Below, one piece after another: positions 1 through 15,054 of a DNA stretch of 64,000 bases. Numbering within the stretch: position 1 is the stretch's first letter; every line of letters starts with the position of its first letter. The DNA is from Burhinus oedicnemus. Its lineage: Eukaryota; Chordata; Aves; Charadriiformes; Burhinidae. The notes below the pieces were generated by a model. The model ran no database searches. It was not told the DNA's origin and saw nothing but the letters and a program-made list of their open reading frames with translations. Position numbers and translations under genes: made by a program. The stretch spans positions 1,479,011 to 1,543,010 of the forward strand of contig VFFE01007081.1 of NCBI GenBank assembly GCA_008921705.1, in the 5' to 3' direction.

Positions 1-3000
1 ATTGTGTAATTCCAGAACTGTTCAAAAACACAGTTTTTTGTTTCCTCTGGAAATTGTGATTTGTTGAAAAGTTGGGGGGTTTTTTTAGGAGTGAGAGTTC
101 TGAAGAGAAAACATAATTATTGTATAGAAAGTAGATGCTTTGATATAATGGAAAACTACTTGGTGATTTTTTTCTATATAGTTTCACAATAATATGTAGT
201 ATGATTACAATGTTTGTTCTTTCCTTAACTGTTGTGTATAGCTCTGCTTTTTGTGTGATTTCCTCTCCTTTCCATAATTCTTTCCCCTGCATTCAGGAGG
301 TCTGCTGAGATTGCATATTCTAAAATATCAAAAATGCAAATACTAAAAAAATGAGTGGAAGGAAGTATGGAAAAGACCAATAGCAAACAAAATTACCAAG
401 TCTAACTCCTGCTACTTTTTTTTTTCTTTGCTTTAAATTTCAGGAAAGAAGTACAATGGGAAAAGGAGCATCTTGTAGACACTATACAATCTGCAATAAT
501 TTAGGTCATTTTAAGTCTAAAGGTCAGATTATGCAGTATATCCATATATTAATGCTAATACCTATGGCAGCATTGTGGCAGCCCTGTGGTATTTTTGAAT
601 GAAAAATTATTCTCGAATATTCAGTCCAAATTTCTTATAGCTTTTTATTTTAAACTTGTAGATTTTGTTGTTCCACTTCTACATTTTGGGGCTATTTTTA
701 ATATTTCTTTTTTGGAGAAAGTATGAATTAATTATTTTCTTAGCATTAAGAACAAATGACTGATGTTTCTGGTCCTCTATTTATATAGGAAACCCAATTC
801 TTGTATTATGTCTTCTTTGAATGAATGTCTACAAAGATTCTATGTTTGGTTCATGTGTGACTCATGAACATGAGACTAGATTTTTTTTGAGTACTACTAT
901 AAGTATTGTGGCCATGGATGCTACTGAAAATTCCTGGCATAAGATTATCCTTGCTCATCTAAAAACTTGCTTTCTGTTGACAAAGTACTTTCTCAGAGCA
1001 AATGCAGTTATGTGCTGGCTGCAGAACCGCTGATAAGATAGTCCTAGCTAGGCATTTTGATGGAAAGTACAGTGTCTCGGAAAGATCCTGAAAAAACTGG
1101 TCTGTCCTCATCTGCACTATCCTGTAATGTCATCTGCTATCTCATTTGACTGTAGGTGTTGATATAATCACATAGTCAAATCCAGAAGACTTTCTCATCA
1201 GCAGTCCTCTGTTCCTTTCCCTGTTCCCTTCTTGGTGATGCTGCTGGCAGCCTTCTCAGGCTGTGGAAAAGGAATGTATGCTGGTCATTGTGGAAGTGAA
1301 CATCCAACATGAGAAGACAAATCTAAATCCAGAGATGGTCTTAGTTGCTGGAGATTGTGGAATTGCTGCACACCTCACAGAACATATCTTCAACCACTTA
1401 TCAGCGTTGTCCAATGACTTCAGTCGCATGGTCAGAGAAGCTGAGGCCATATTTCAACCTCCTCCAGGTCAGCTGTCCCAACACTGCTTAGCAGAAAAAG
1501 GATCAAAATAGTCACCAGCTTTATCTATGTTGGTTGCACTCTTCTCAGATCAGTAGCAAATGACAATGACATTTGTCTTCTCACTTTCAAACAGAATTCA
1601 TCTTTTAGTTGTGACAAAAATACAGATCTGATATTCACTTCACTTGAAGTACAATGATACTATACTTTTTGCATTTCTCTCCAAGTCTTGAATTCTGCAC
1701 AGTCACTATATTCAACACCTGGAGCTGTTGGAGTAGCACAACCTGTGCTGGATTCTGGAGTTTCACTGTCATGACCAACATGTCAAATGCTGAGGGCATA
1801 CTGAGGTGTTCCTCAGTACTGGATGTGATCTAGGGTTTCATCTGCATTGGGCTGAGTACACACAGAAGAAGGAAGTCTAGGAATCTCGAATTGGACTTTT
1901 GCTGCCAGTTACCTAAGCAACAAAAGAGGAGCTGGAGGTATTTGATCAGCTCAGGAGAGAAAGTTATGCAAGGACAGCATAATTAAAAGTAGTACTGTAG
2001 AGGAGACTACAGAATATCTTAAGAAGATCCTAAAATGCTCCCTTGAATTGACCCTGTTAAATCAGTCTCAGTATACAGTAACCAGAGGGTTTGAGCTGAG
2101 AAAATAAATCAATTATGAGACTACCGTAGTGTTTGTGGTGAAGTATACATTCAGGAGAGAGAAGAACTTCAAAGAGAATTAGTCACCACTTTTCAGCTGT
2201 GTTAATTTGCTTAGTTAACTTGTAATTGTGTTTGTTCCTCAAATATCTGTCTGTTCTCACGTGAATGTTCACGTAGACTGTGAGAGTACACCACAGTGAA
2301 GAAATGGTTTTTGACCACAACAAAAGACCAACAAGTCAAGCTTAGCGTATGACCAAATGCTGGCGGCATGCTCTGTTTCATCTATGACAGAGCTTACTTA
2401 TGTGAGGGACAGTTGCGTTCCCCTTTTGTGACTGGATTTTATTTCTCCTACTGTTTGAGCTTCTATAAATTTGGTCTTTGGAAGGAAAAAAGTAACTTTA
2501 TATTTATCTGTACACCTAGTTTCTCCCTACTGACTGCCCTTTTCAAGAGGCTGCTTTAGTTGTTGTGGCAGATCTCTAGGCTCTTGGCTTTTACACCTGC
2601 CTGCTGTGTTCTTCAGCATGCAAACGCTCTGGTGGCTTCATCAGCGCTGGAAACAGTTGGATAATTAAGCTATTGCTGTTAGAAGCTTCAAATCAACTGT
2701 TTCTGAGAAGCCAGGAAAAACTTCAAGTTGGCTGTTGTTCTTGATCCTAGGCTCATTATTCCAAGGCCTGTGCCTGTAAGCATGAATGTTTTCTTTGTCT
2801 CAAAGGATTACGACACCTTTGGTGTTTTCTCCCTCTGCAGCATCTCAGACACAGGCACCTGTGATTTCCACAGGTTTGGTGTTAGCACCAGTCAACTCTT
2901 GTCAGGCCACATAGCTCAGCACTGAACATCCGTCACTGAAGCTGCTCAGGGCGTTGGCCAAGCTTGTGAGTTAGTTCAGTGTTTAAATCTGCACTACTAA

Positions 3001-6000
3001 ACTTCATGAAAGATATGATATTCAGGTAGTTGCCAGCTACAATTCCACTTAAAACAGCATGAGGTAAAATCGGCACACTGCAGATCCAGGCCCTGAGTGG
3101 ATGATTGTGTCTCTGTTTTATCTGTCTCTTTGAAAAGAAGCCAGGGTGCTCTATCCAGTCACTTTTCCATCACAGATCTCATAGAAGGAGGCAATACATT
3201 AAGCCATTTTCAGAAGATGAAAAAGGGGATATTTTCCTTGCAGCAACAGATCATCTGTTCTCAGTGTCCTGTGTTCCTCAGGAGTCCTGTAGGCCTTGGA
3301 TGTCTAAGTCTCACTGGATTGTGAATTTCTTTCAAAGAAAGTTCTTTTAAATGATCCTATTATTCTGAAGTGTCTCTCAGAGGAATTGGAGTACAGGGTT
3401 GGCTTTCATACCTCTATTTTTTCAGTCACTAAGAAGGTAAGGAGTACTTCAGGAAGACCTCTTTTAATAATGGTATCTCTCGAAATTTATGAGGTGCTTC
3501 TCATCAGGTGCTTTCCTTAGTCCGCCTCCTAAGATTTGGTTTAAGAACTTATCAAAGGTTAAGTTGCAAAGATAAGTAATCATGGATAACTTGGGAGAGG
3601 TATCACAACTTTTTTAATAACATACACACCAACAGCATTAGAAAAACTCATCTGTTGACAGAGTGCTGTAAGCATGCTGAAGTCATTGGGCACAATCTCA
3701 TTTTCCCCAGAAGAAGGAGTAGAAAGGTACTGCTAGGTCAGAGCCAAGGAAGAAATCTTGGATGGTGAAATTTAAGGAATGGCCCATGCAGCAGAGATAC
3801 GTGAAGGGTGTTGTGGTTCAACTGACCCTGTGGCAAGTGGCTACTAAAGCAACAGTCTGTTTGCTCTCCTACTCCAACAACATGTTCTCACTTCTCTACT
3901 TTGTGTTAGATCAAGTGATTTTAACACCAGAAGGTGAGTTGATACATCTTGTTTGTCCATCAGATAACTTTCCTTCTGTTTTTTTGTGTTGGCAGAGTTA
4001 GTTTTCCACAGGATGAGCCAACAGAACTAACTCACCACGTAGTTGCATAATTCACTAAATCTGACACAAGGCAGAGAAGAAAGAATCCTTGACATAAGAA
4101 TGCAAAGAAACTGAATTGTTTTGGCTGTAAAAATCTATTCAAACACTGATATCCAAAGTGAGGTAGCCAGTCCTCAAGGTCTCAGACTTTAAATTTGACT
4201 TTCTCCTGGGGGCCTTTTAAAAAAGTTGAATTTGTAAAATAAATGTTATTAATATTGTATGCAAATAACGTGATTCATAAATGGAAAAAAGCTATCTATT
4301 AAGTTGACTATGCAACACATTGTTATATAATGAATATTTTACACTTCATACGTATAAATATCATTGCAACTGCTTACTAGGATGCATCTCTTTTCTTACT
4401 GGATTGGATACCCATCTTTTTGTGTGTGTGTGCGTTTTCTCCTAGTCATGTACACACAGACTCTATCACAGATCAGCTCCCTTTTGAACCACAATCTTAA
4501 GCTTATTTTTATACACGTCCTTTAATATTTACCTGTACTGAGTTATGAAAGGAAATAATTCTGATGCTTTTCTGGTGCAACTGTGTATTATATAATCTCT
4601 TGTGGTAGTGCTAGTTACTGAAAAATGAGAATATAAATTCATTTCAAGGAAAGACTCTTTAGATTTTTAGACCTCACTTTAGGAGCTGAAGGCTTATCTT
4701 TCAATGTGCTGTAGCTGTTCTATGATCTTCTGAATCAAATGCTAGATTGCTGAAAATGAAATTAAGTCAAGCGATTTGCTCTTTCCAGTCAACAAAAAAA
4801 GAAATTTTCAGATGTACCCACCTGTAAATATTCCTGTGCTTATCCTTTGAATAAAACAAAACAAAGCAAAACCCAACCCCAAATTTCCTTCTGCTTGGCT
4901 TGTTATGTGTTTTAAGGCTACAGTGCCTTGTAGCCATGTACTGTGTTAGAGCATTTAAAGGGTTTTTTTCACAGGTACTTTAAAGATTTAGCAGCAGAAA
5001 CATACGTTCTTCCTCTATTGTATATAAGGAGAGATGAGAGGAAAGAGAGGTATTTACCATAGATAAATATGCATTTCTAGAAACATTGGAAACAATTCAT
5101 GATCTGAAAAGCCTGTAAGAAACCCAAATTTATCCTTCGTTTTGATGTTTTCCCTTTGTATAGTAGAAACTGAAATACGGAAACTATTAAATGACAGTTG
5201 TAAACTCCTTACAGTAAGCGTAGCAATTCTTTACTTTCTGCCAGACTGCAAGGTGAACTCTGGTAATATTGTGTTTTCTCTCAGCTGATCTCAAGAAACT
5301 TCGCTCATGCTCTGAATTGTGAGTGAGAATTGTGTGGGCAGCAGCCATCTTAAGCAAATCATTCTGAAAATACCTTCAATTGTGTCTCTAGGAAGTTAGT
5401 CTTATCAGCCACATGAAAGCAGCAGTTAAAATATAGCAAGACACTGTCCTCCCAAATTGTCCTTTTCCAAATGACGTCAGTGATGGTCAGTGCAGTAAAA
5501 GCAGTGGCAAAAGTGAAAGCTCTTTTTCTTCCTTTAGTTTGGAAATCTGACAAGGACAGGATGTGCTCTTGCCCATTAGTGTCATGTCATGTTCCACAAC
5601 TGGAAGAAGACACCCTCACATTCAAAAAAATTCTTCCTCTGTGTACACCAGAGGGTGTCTCCTTTTTGTTTTCTTTCTGTATCTCAAAATACTTTCTCTG
5701 TGGCTTACTCAGTAATGCCTGCCGAGTAATACGCATGCTACTTTATTTGCTCCCTGTTGTGTCCTACTGAGTTGTCTGTTGCTTCAATTATATGTGCCCC
5801 CATGGGATATCACAGAATGTGCTCCAGCATAGCATGGTGAGAGAAGGGCTCATTCAGCCTTTCTCTTCTTCTTGACTCTGCTAGGAGATCTGTACTTTTC
5901 CTGGGGGATTCCTGTGGTCCTTTTCTTCTTTGGTAATGTAGCCACCACGTGAGTCATATAAGGAAGAGAGTTAAATTCTAGCACATTGGTAATGGCAGGT

Positions 6001-8643
6001 ATTAAGTACAAGAAATAAATTCAGGGATTATTTTGCAGTTTGCTATAGATGTTTGTTTTATATTTGGGAGAACCAAAAAGTAGGAAAAATACATGATAAT
6101 GTGAAAGTGGACTTATATTTTCAGAGTGTTGGGAAGAAGCACTAATGGAAGAAAGGAAGGACTTGGACCATGCAGATGCTGGATGAGAGAAAAGGGATCT
6201 TCAGAAAAGACACAGAGGAAGATTGAAATAGCTTTAGTGATAGGTACAGCAATTGCAACAGAGGGAAATAATGGTAGTTGGGGGCCATAAAGGATTGCAT
6301 AACAAAGGAAAATAAGAAGAAAAGGAAATAATATGGTTAGAATGGAGAAAGATTTCTAGTAAGATAGTCATGAAAAAGAGAAAAATAAATAGAATGTGCG
6401 GGAAATTAAAGACATTTTTTCCACATTTTATGTAAAAATAGTTTAATGAACAGCTCAACTATAATGGTTCTTAAGAAAAAAAGAAAAAAGATTATGGCAA
6501 GTTGAATTGGAATGCATGGATACACACAAAGACAATAAAAGCAGTGGCAGTATTTGTAGGAGATTTGGAGCAGCTGTTCTGCATTGTCCAGTTTTAATTT
6601 CTATTCTAAACAAATTCTTCTACCTGCCTGGTGATCAAGTTTCTCCTTGATAAAGTCACATATAAGGTCAAATTGAATGTGGAATCAGTGCCGTCTTCTT
6701 ATCCAAAGCTTCATTGCGAACACTTTTGTAGAAGGTCCCTTCAGAGCTTGCATTTGACCTGAAAAAGTCAAGGAAGAGAAAAGGCATAACATGCAAGAGG
6801 AACAGGATAACAGCAGATACAATATGTCACTGTGTGTGCACCACATGTCATGCTGTAATGTCCTTTTCAGGAGGAAGCGAGTGAGGGTGTGTTGTTTACG
6901 CCACGCTGGTTCTCTCCATGTGGCCATAGATTGGATCGTGTCAGCAGCCAAGTGTCTAGTTGTACTGAGAACTTATCTTTTGGCCAGGCTTTTAATTAAA
7001 CCAAGGATATTAATTAAAATCTGTACATCATAAATGTGTAAAGTGTTAGGATTTTAAAATCAAATTTCTGGTTATGAAATGTTCCCAATGAGTATTAAAA
7101 GCAAAGCACAGCAAGGCATTAAAACCACTTTTTGCTGCCATGTAGAAGGCCAGTGCACTGTAGTAGCCTTGTCTTTTGCTGCTCTGATAGCTCCTCTGTG
7201 TCTGCTGCCATCAGACATACAAATTAAAATATTGTGGGAACTCCTCTTGTGGTACCATGATTAGGCAGACTCAGCTGTGTTATCAGCTTCAAGATTGCCC
7301 TGTGCTATACGTAGGTAGCCATTGCATGGATGTTGAATAGTAAGCTCACTGCTTGCTTAGTGAGTGCTCAGACATAGGAAACTTCATGTCTTCTGATTCT
7401 TTTAAAGATTTTGAAGGAAATTCATTGTCAGAAGTAGGCAAGGGGTCAGGCTTTTTTGGTCAAAAGATGAGATACTTACGGACAAGTTACTTTATTAGTA
7501 AATAAATTAAGCCTAGTGTTGTGGCAAAACATCCTGTTCATGCTGCTGCCAGATATTGCTACTAAAAAGAGATGGAAAACTGTTATCCTGTGATGTACTT
7601 TTGATCTTGATACTTAAAGGGAACATTTATGAATTTAATACAATAACATTTTCAGTTCCTTTGAAGTTAATGGCAAAATCTCTTCAAATCTTCATAGTTT
7701 TTGCCATCATATTTCTCAAATCTACCTTCTGTAGTTTTGCTCATGGTGGGTTTTTTTATTATTTTCAATGCATGTGGTACCTCTGTAAGTATAAAATGTA
7801 CAAATATTTCATGCATCTCTCCTTTAAATCTCAAATCCATTTCCAGTTATTCACAGTGATTCTTTTCTCTATTCTCTTGGCTGCTTGTCAGCGTGAGGAA
7901 AACCCGTGACAATTATTTCCTGGGGAGATATGCCTTGGGCCATAGGATTCTGAGACTGTGGTTCTCATCTATTCAATTCTCACTTAAAACTAGAAGGCTT
8001 AGGGTTTAACTGTGGAGTAGTACTCTTCTGGATTGTTTTTCTATTTGTGCATTAAAATTAAAGATATGATCTTTAAGGTAAATGTAGATTATAATTAAAT
8101 TTAGGTCAAGTTATAGGTACAAATTATAGGATACCTGAGTATCTTTGTTAGGCTTTCCTAGAAAGTGAAGGATTCAGAATTTGCTAATTTCTAGTGATTT
8201 TATGAAACTTCATCTTTTGACAGTATTTCCTTCTATCTGATATTTTTCTGTAGCTGCTTCATTCCTCAGCTGTAGGTACCTATCACGCCTAAAGTTTCAT
8301 TCCAGTTAAGTGGAATTCGTTGGATTTGGAATAGGTACATATCTTCCATTGTGTTTTCAATATTGGATTGAGGAAGAAAAGAAGGTGTTAAGGTGGAAAT
8401 CCATTCTCAAATTCTTACAAGCAGAAGTAAAATATGGCCTACATTAACATACATTTATGTATTTTAAAGATTTGTCTGTCAGAAAGTTTTCACTAATTTG
8501 GATCCTTTGTGAAATATTGACATACTCACAGTTCTGTCAACTCTCAAACCAAAGGTTTTGCTTGAGAGAAACTGTTAAAAGATGTCTATTACCAGTGTAA
8601 GTAGCCTTGCTACTCCCCTAAAATTACTCCTTAGCCTACAGGG
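1..8643. other. Unique non-coding sequence, no gene seen
   Basis: AT-rich sequence without a supportable gene. Open frames here reach 117 codons (7556-7909, +), but none shows a domain, a plausible exon arrangement or a match I recognise. A frame at 1263-1511 (+) is mirrored by an open frame on the other strand, which argues for chance openness. Minor simple sequence: a short (GT)n at 4421-4432 and an A/C-rich stretch near 4851-4876. No CR1 tail octamers are visible. Confidence 0.6.
4421..4432. repeat. Short (TG)n dinucleotide run
   Basis: Six TG units lie within a T-rich context, directly visible. It is short, of the size expected in bird DNA, and has no obvious function. Confidence 0.8.
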
Positions 8644-8787
8644 TTTTTTTTTTTCCTCCCTCTCCTCTTCCTCCCTCCCTCCCTCTCCTCTCCTCTCCTC
8701 TTCCTCCCTCCCTCTCCTCTCCTCTTCCTTCTTCCCTCCCTCTCCTCTCCTATCCTCTTCCTCCCTCTCTTTTTAATTTTTTCTTTT
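8644..8787 (+). repeat. Polypyrimidine tract (TCCTC/CCCT-rich)
   Basis: About 140 bases are almost purely C and T on the plus strand, made of irregular repeats of TCCTC and CCTCCCT units, with a T11 run at the left end and T-rich sequence at the right. It is the longest low-complexity tract in the window. Because C/T-rich DNA lacks stop codons, a 64-codon Ser/Pro/Leu-rich frame (8582-8776) runs through it and should not be taken as a gene. Homopurine-homopyrimidine tracts with mirror symmetry can form triplex (H-DNA) structures; whether this one does is inference. Confidence 0.9.
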
Positions 8788-11700
8788 GAGACATACTGAT
8801 ATGAAACACCATCTGTGTCTTTTTCAAGGCTTTTAGCACATTTATTTTGTAAAATCTTAAGGTAAAGTCAGGAATTGTTAGTTCGTTTATGACTTTCCAA
8901 CTGTTCAAGGTATCGGGTCTTTCAGAATCTGCTTCTAGTGAAGCTTTTCCATGAAACATTACTTGAATGATAAAAGCAATAATTACAGTACTTAAAAATG
9001 ACAGCCTGTACATTTTTAGTGAAATATGCAAAATTATGGTTCAGGGTTGATTATTTTATAATAGCCTCTAATTACATTATTGATTGCAAAAACAGGGTGG
9101 TGTTTATACTTGCAGCCATTTGAAAACTAAAATTTTCCTACGTAATAGCCTTGTTGGAGTAAGACAAAATTGACCCCAGCAAAGCATCCAGCCTGGGGTA
9201 ACTCCAGCATTAGCGCCTTTGAGGAATAGTGAAGAGGAAAGAGGGTGTGTTCAGCTGCAGGCTGAGACATGTCAAGGTTTGTTTGGAATTCAGAGCTCTC
9301 CTTCCAGTGATACTCAGTGTGTACTTAAGGTAGGAGAATGTTCATCCTGGTCAATTTGAGAATTACTGTAATTTTCTTTTACTATGCTGCTCCTTGCCTG
9401 GTAAATTGCTTTATAGTAAAAAACAATAATGTAACGCAATGACTTTGTCACTTCCAGGAAGACTTTCGGTCCCTGAAAGGCATGACTGACTGGCACTGAA
9501 TAAATCCCATAGTATTGCTAAAGGACAGCATGCTAAAAAATAGTAACTTGTCTTTCCTCACAGCATCAGCTGAATTCTCAGTCTTGTTGTTAAATTTGAT
9601 TAACACAATAATGCTATTAAGAGCATGTCTGAGAAGCACTTCCATGTTTGGAGGATAATATTTTTGTATACTGGCCTATAGACTGAGTCCTCTTCCTCTC
9701 GGAACCCATTCTCTGTCATCTCTTCCAAGGCTGTTAAAATTCAGCTGCATATTCACATACAAGGTCTCTGCTGTCCTGTGTATTTTCTGAGAGGAGCTGT
9801 TTGGCATGAACTTCTTAGTGGGTTTTTTTGATAAACCATAAAATCCTATACACCAAAAAATGGTAGGTAGTAGCATGGATAAAAGTGATATAAGATTTCT
9901 TGGATAGAAAGTCTAGAGAGATTTTAATCACCAGTATAATACAGGTGTCCAAGTATGGTATGATGAAGTGACTGTCAGTGTTGTCGTATCTTCCATAGCT
10001 CCTGTTGTTTCTGTGCATCTATGAAGGATAGCTGCAATATAACCAAAGATAGTGCAGTATGAATAAATGACGACCCTGCCTTCACTCTTTATAGATGCAA
10101 TACATGTGATTATATGCATTACTGAAATGTTGTCTTCTTTGAATCCCACATAACAGCTGTTGAGTATCTGAAGAACTTTTCTTTACTCCCCTCTGTGGTC
10201 TGGTCAAATGGACGAAGAGGCGTTTCTCTTAGAGAATATTTGACAAAAAATTTCAGGAGAGTGGGTTTCTGTTTAATATGTCTTTCTCTCAGGCTTTTGC
10301 TATGGGAAATCATCTTGACCCTTATTAACCCAAGGGTTTGGACTGAATTTTCTGTAAGGTGCAATAAAATTGAATATGAACCTATGGATGCTAATGTTGG
10401 ATGAAATATCAGCATATTTTGACTACTGCCAAATAATATGGGGAGGATTTAGTGGTTTACTGATGAATTAAATGATGGAACCAAACTGTTAGCTCTTTCA
10501 TAAGAAGTCTGATAATCTATCTGTACTATGACTGGAAAAACTTCACATAGCTTCTCCAAAAATAGTTGCGCATATCTACAGAAATCATACAACCAAATTC
10601 TTTTCTAAACATTGAGGTGTTTTTAGGCATGTATAACATATGGTACTACACAAGAACATTTCCTAATATCATGATATAGGCCTCAGCTTTAAAAAAGGAT
10701 CCTGTGGAAGCAAGGATAAATTTTTTTATGAGCTTGCTTTAAGAACAGAGAGTTAGTTTACCATTTATTTTTGCAATTGCATCTAAATTTGTCTCTTTGT
10801 GGTTATAGTTGTACCTAAGGAAGGACCAGAGGTTGAGAAATTCTTAGATGTTAGGAAAGTTCTGTTAAGTTACCTCTCCTTTTGTATGCCACTGCACCAT
10901 TGTTCTCCACACGCAATTTCTTAGTGGTTTGTCTAATTTGCTTGAACAATGCAAAACAAATTGTGCTTTTGTCATTTCCTGCGGGAAGATGATATTCAAT
11001 GAGAATCAAGAACCATATATATAATTTATTTCAATTACACATGATGTCATCAGTCCTTTATCATCCAGATAAAATTCAAGCTGAAAAAATATTTTTTTTA
11101 TATATATGTTCAGACAACTTCTGGCATTGTGGGGATGTGTTCTTTTTCATAGTATAAATTTTATGCCTCAGTGCACAGCAGCTGCCTATACTGCCGTGTT
11201 CTACAGGAGACTTCTGAAGAGACAGATTTATATAATACAGTCATAATTTACAGTCATTAATATGTAGATGTTTTATCAATTACCTAAGCAAAAATACCCT
11301 GCAGAATTGATACCTTTTTAGTTATTAAAAAGTGGTGACGATCTTAAATTAGTTGTTGGAAGTAAGGAATTCAGCAACAGAAATTAATCACTGTCACATT
11401 CTTGTGCATGTCTTGTGGATGCTAGGCTGTGTAGAACATTTGTTTGGAAAAGGGAAAAATATTATTATGATACCCTTAATAGAAACAGACAATCAAACAA
11501 ATCTTAATTTGAAAGGGTTTTTGCAGTCATAAATCATAATGGCACTGTGCTCTAATGGAAGAAAAACATCTTCATAACTGCATGACCTTGGTTCAGAGGG
11601 CCACATTCTGGGAGGGATATGCTCTCATCAGACACTTTTATTTTTCCGTTTCAAAGACAGATGGCATTTTTTCCAAAATACAAAGTTAAAGACATGCATT

Positions 11701-14700
11701 CTAGCTCCTGATAAAATCATGTTGTATTTATCCTTACGTTTTGCAATTAAATATGTATTTCACCAGTGTGTTAAGATTACCTCTGTTAACAGCTACCTTA
11801 TGGTCATTTGCAATGTTACTGAAGCCAGCACAAATTAAAGGTCAATATATGTCTGGCATAGATATAAAGACCAGTGTGCTGGTAATTCTTTGATTGTTAG
11901 GGTCAGGAGTACTTGGGCTGAACAGAATGAAATAAAAACAAACAAAAAAAAACCTCCAAAAGGAAAAATGTAAAATATGGAACTTAGGCTGCACAAACAT
12001 CAGCTGGGGGTGTAACGTAGCTTAGCTGCCATTTAGGCAATCTCCCCATACCATCGAGAGAGGATTTATTTTTACATACATATGTATATTAAAGATATTA
12101 ATCGCATTTTCATTCCCATTGAAGTGGAGAAGATAGTAGAATATTGGGCAAATCAAAGGCTGAAATGATGAAGATATTTATCTTCAGCCTAAGAGAAGAT
12201 TAGTATGAATTTAAACTAAGAACTGGATAGTAAATTAAGATAGACGTTTTATAATTATTTATGGAGTTTACTGTATTCTTTACTTAAGAAATCTACTGTC
12301 ATCGCACCTATTACCTCAGTGGGAGGCAACTAGCATAGTAAAAAAAAAATGAGGGAGGTGTTTTGTGAATTAATATAGTTGCGATAACTTATATAGTTGG
12401 TAGAATTTATATAACTGAGGTAACTGCCATTCACTTACAAGGCCTGTTTATCTCCCTCAGTCATATCCCTGAGATCCACCGAGAATGGCACTCCAATGCC
12501 CATACAGTGTACATTTGCTTAGAAAAAGATGATTTCCCTAGCAAAGAACAGGGTAAATAATGTAAAGGGCATATGGTGTGAAGACAAGAGAGAGGAAAGT
12601 TAGTGATGTGGACTGTGGAATTGAACCTCTATCTGCTGAGCCCACCTCTGATACCTGAACCATATCTAGAGCCGTCCAACAGCCTTAGCTGGTTGTATTT
12701 TGAGATACAGTGGTGAATGCAGGGGGGAAAAAAAAAAAGAAAGATTTGATCTTTATCATCTGAAAAGGAAATAAAAATCTGTCACTATTGAAGCAGTGAA
12801 GGGCATAGTGAAGATTAGTGATATTGTTCCCTGGTAAATGTTTGTCGTCTATCAGTGTGTGAACTTGTAATGTGTCTGGCTTACATCATTACTGTGCGTG
12901 CCTACTGACCCTCTCTCTGTCCACTGGGATGCACTTCCTGCAGGTTTTCTGAAAAAAAGGATTTTTGGAGTAACATTTTGGAGTAATTTTTGAGCATGAC
13001 AGGTTTTCTGCTGTAAAATGAACAGGCCCCATAATAAACAGCTCAGCAGTATCATATAATTTTTTTCAGGTCACCTTTAAAGACAGACATGGTATTCCTA
13101 CTGTGCTACATGCCCCCAGCAAACTGCTTCCTTAGCAGGAGCTCTGTTGTTTTATTGATAGTACAACTAACTACAGATAAATCCTCTGATTTGGTAAGTC
13201 CCCCATTACCTCCCTGAAACAAAGCATCTCCTACTGTGTTTCCTAACTATCAGACGATCAAAAAACTGAACTGTGAAAACAGTAACCATGAATCTTCCTT
13301 TCAGAATCCAGTTTTTGAAATAAAAAACTTATAATAAATTAGTAGATGAATGAAATATATCTCATTAATATACATTATAGTAGTGAGAGAGAGCAGATTT
13401 TGTGCTAATTAAGGAAATACGGTAAGTTGGAGAGAGTTCAGCTTTGCTCTTTTACTAATGAGCTATAAGGTGTGGACAGTTAGTCATTTAAATTACAGCA
13501 TGGTATGTGATTCATACGACACCTACAATTGCAGATCCGTAGAGCAGAAGAATAATGATTGTGTAAAAGGTGGTCAGCTTATCAGTACACAGGGTCACAC
13601 TGTGATCTTGGAATATTTTTCTATTTGCTCTCGCGGAAGAAGGCACTCACAAGGTTTCAGCACTCACTCTGAAAGGAAAATCTGGAAAGGTTACTGACTT
13701 GATTGTATCTATCAGCTATGTGTCAAAGCTTCACAACCTTGGTTTAGTGAATCTCTGTTTTGGGATGTAGTTCAGTCACATGCTTTCTCACAAAATCTTA
13801 TTGCCTAAAGCATACTGAACGTGTCTGGTATCCTACTGGCATCTCATGTGACCCTGTTAGAAGGACTTTAAGACAGTGGTCATAAATGAACAGCTTCCCA
13901 GATTGCACCTCCAGGAACTGTTCAGCTGTACTGCAGTATTTACTCAACAGGGGTAGGAACTAGCAGGTCAGAAATGCCTTAAAGAATCCAATTTTTGTAT
14001 CCAATCTCGGTAACAGTCTTGGTACATATTAAAAAGGCTGATTAAGTCTCTGGAATAGCTGCTTTATTGTAAGAAAAGTGGGTAGTGGTTTGGGCTGTGG
14101 ATTTGTATAAAACAGGTCTTGATGTTCTTCATGGTTTTGTATGGAGCCGTTAGGTAATAAAAGTAGCATTTGCAGTAGCATTTGCTAGAATGCAAGTGTT
14201 GCCTTTTCTAGTATTACTTCTGGAATTTGAATATGTTTGCAGAAATCTAGAGGATCTTTCAGTCACTGAACAAACTGACTCCACAAACCAGTCCAGGGCA
14301 ACTGAAACAAAACTTCCTCTGCTTCTCATCAGTCTGACCATGAGAGCTGCATTTTGTCTGACATTAGTGTGATCTGGACATCATAGAAAAAGAAAATGCT
14401 AATGGGAAAAAACTAGCTGAGTTTTTGAAAGCTCAGAAAGTGTTCAGTTTGACTGTGATTTGGCTTTTGGATAAAGAGAAAGTGGAAATAGAACATAGTT
14501 TCTGTTGTCAAGACTGGTTTTCCTGCTCGTCTGATTTCATGTTATTTCTGGATGTTATGTATTATGAAGATCTAAAGAGCAATGGGTTATACGTCTCATG
14601 CATATATAGATGTATGAACACCTCATTTTTCTTCAAGAACACAGATCTTCATTTTGTGTCTGACATAAAATAAGGCAGAGTGAATGAATTTATTTAAAGA

Positions 14701-15054
14701 AATAAGGTAATATTCCCTGATTGTGGCTATAATTAGAGAACCAAGATTCTGTTTCAGAAATAGACATGTGCCCAAATCTTGAAATACAGGACAAAAGCTC
14801 AAAAGTCAGTGGAGCTGCATTTAGTGTGTTTTCTATACACTAAGAGTAAAGATGGAGAGATACGAGAAAGGAAGGGGTAGAAAAGTAAGTCATGTAAACC
14901 AAGAGGCTACTGAAACTTGTTAAAAAGCAGTAATAGTGTAATGAGCACCTAAGCACTATCCCCTGGGTAGTGAATTCCTGGACTTAGGACAAGGACAGGA
15001 GAACCTGCTGTAGATTTTTCTCCAGTTGGAGAAAATCCTTTCTTGCTTTTTATT
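8788..15054. other. Unique non-coding sequence, no gene seen
   Basis: No CR1, SINE or RNA gene is recognisable. Open frames are under 100 codons and overlap each other on opposite strands (for example 10119-10415 minus against 10195-10404 plus). A short A run follows a G run at 12722-12738. Nothing else stands out. Confidence 0.6.

Noticed and set aside
1263..1511. 82-codon frame as an exon or retropseudogene
   Set aside because: No recognised similarity, an open frame also on the other strand, and no tail or splice signals that convince.
7556..7909. 117-codon frame as a membrane protein
   Set aside because: Hydrophobic character comes from T-rich sequence; there is no domain, promoter or splice context.
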